From Dyadobacter sp. NIV53 (GTDB lineage Bacteria > Bacteroidota > Bacteroidia > Cytophagales > Spirosomataceae): a stretch of 64,000 nt of DNA. The stretch is taken from NCBI RefSeq assembly GCF_019711195.1, contig NZ_CP081299.1, positions 5,552,501 to 5,616,500 of the forward strand. Direction: 5' to 3'. The translations under genes were made by a program, and so were the position numbers. The notes beneath the pieces were generated by a model. The model ran no database searches, was not told the DNA's origin, and was given only the letters and a program-made list of their open reading frames with translations. The stretch's first letter is position 1, and the number at the start of each line of letters is the position of its first letter. Below, piece by piece: positions 63,778-64,000 of the stretch.

Positions 63778-63886
63778 TTTAGTAAGTTTTAATTTGATTA
63801 TTAGATAGTGCAGCGTAAAGATATAGCTTTCGATCAGATCATCCTGACGAAAACTAATTTAGGTTAACTTATAGATTTAGTTTTTA

Positions 63887-64000
63887 CTAAACGGTAATAG
63901 GAATACGTTTACATTCACCGGCAAAAGCCGAATGCCAACGACCGAAAGCCATTCTCAGGCCCAGATCATCGTAAGCAAGCCCAAAAGCATAATAAGCTTA
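63887..64000 (-). other. Possible end of a gene at the window edge
   Basis: The minus-strand frame from 63997 to TAG 63887-63889 reads AYYAFGLAYDDLGLRMAFGR and beyond with gene-like codon use, but it is preceded in frame by TAA at the last three bases of the window, so it is either a frameshifted gene end, a short ORF from ATG 63952, or chance. No family recognised. Confidence 0.25.

Overview
The window looks like chromosome from a Cytophagales bacterium (phylum Bacteroidota), probably near Dyadobacter/Spirosomaceae. Evidence: type IX secretion (T9SS) C-terminal sorting domains, Bacteroidota-type promoters (TTTG / TAnnTTTG), an omega subunit of the Bacteroidota kind, Rho with a long disordered insert, and the conserved run bamD-rpoZ-coaBC-DUF4835-recN. 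The genus is inference.

Layout. 1-4.3 kb is an AT-richer accessory segment beside a tRNA-Ser(TGA): a Toprim protein, a small zinc-finger ORF, a two-gene module (EcoRI-type adenine methyltransferase plus DUF262-HNH nuclease) and an orphan protein. 4.6-15.7 kb carries tilS, an OstA-like LPS-transport protein, a small T9SS cargo, bamD, rpoZ, coaBC, a DUF4835 protein, an Sm-like small protein, recN, SCO and a cytochrome c. 15.8-18.4 kb is a minus-strand lptC-OMP-coaX operon. 18.4-28 kb holds rho, an OmpA-like/HhH envelope operon, htpG, a lipoprotein, glnS and truA. 28-43.5 kb is mainly minus-strand: DUF1080 protein, DUF1835 protein, an aldehyde dehydrogenase, a MoxR ATPase and two parvulin foldases, a VOC protein, a DUF5009-like membrane protein, a GMC oxidoreductase with its small subunit, and a LuxE-like protein. 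43.6-52.4 kb is a secreted-protein region dominated by a 2082-residue SpvB/VCBS/RHS protein. 52.7-64 kb returns to core genes: histidine kinase, hemA, DEAD-box helicase, DoxX-like protein, OMP, APC permease, J-like protein, EamA transporter, purN.

Most interesting biology: the RHS protein ends in a short domain with a Gly-Pro-Gly loop, an Asp-x5-His-Asp motif and a downstream Ala-Asp, arranged like parvoviral/secreted phospholipase A2. A beta-propeller-like lipoprotein follows 11 bases downstream and is a candidate immunity partner. The gene after it is a small T9SS protein with a single YD-repeat motif, possibly an RHS remnant. The methyltransferase/DUF262-HNH pair is a candidate restriction-like defence module.

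Caution: at least ten single-base indels (mostly missing bases in homopolymers) and two in-frame TAG codons, both inside the hexamer CTATAG, interrupt eight otherwise coherent genes. Genes with conserved cores (SCO, histidine kinase) are among them, so sequencing error is a strong explanation. These genes are annotated at their apparent full extent and marked as interrupted.
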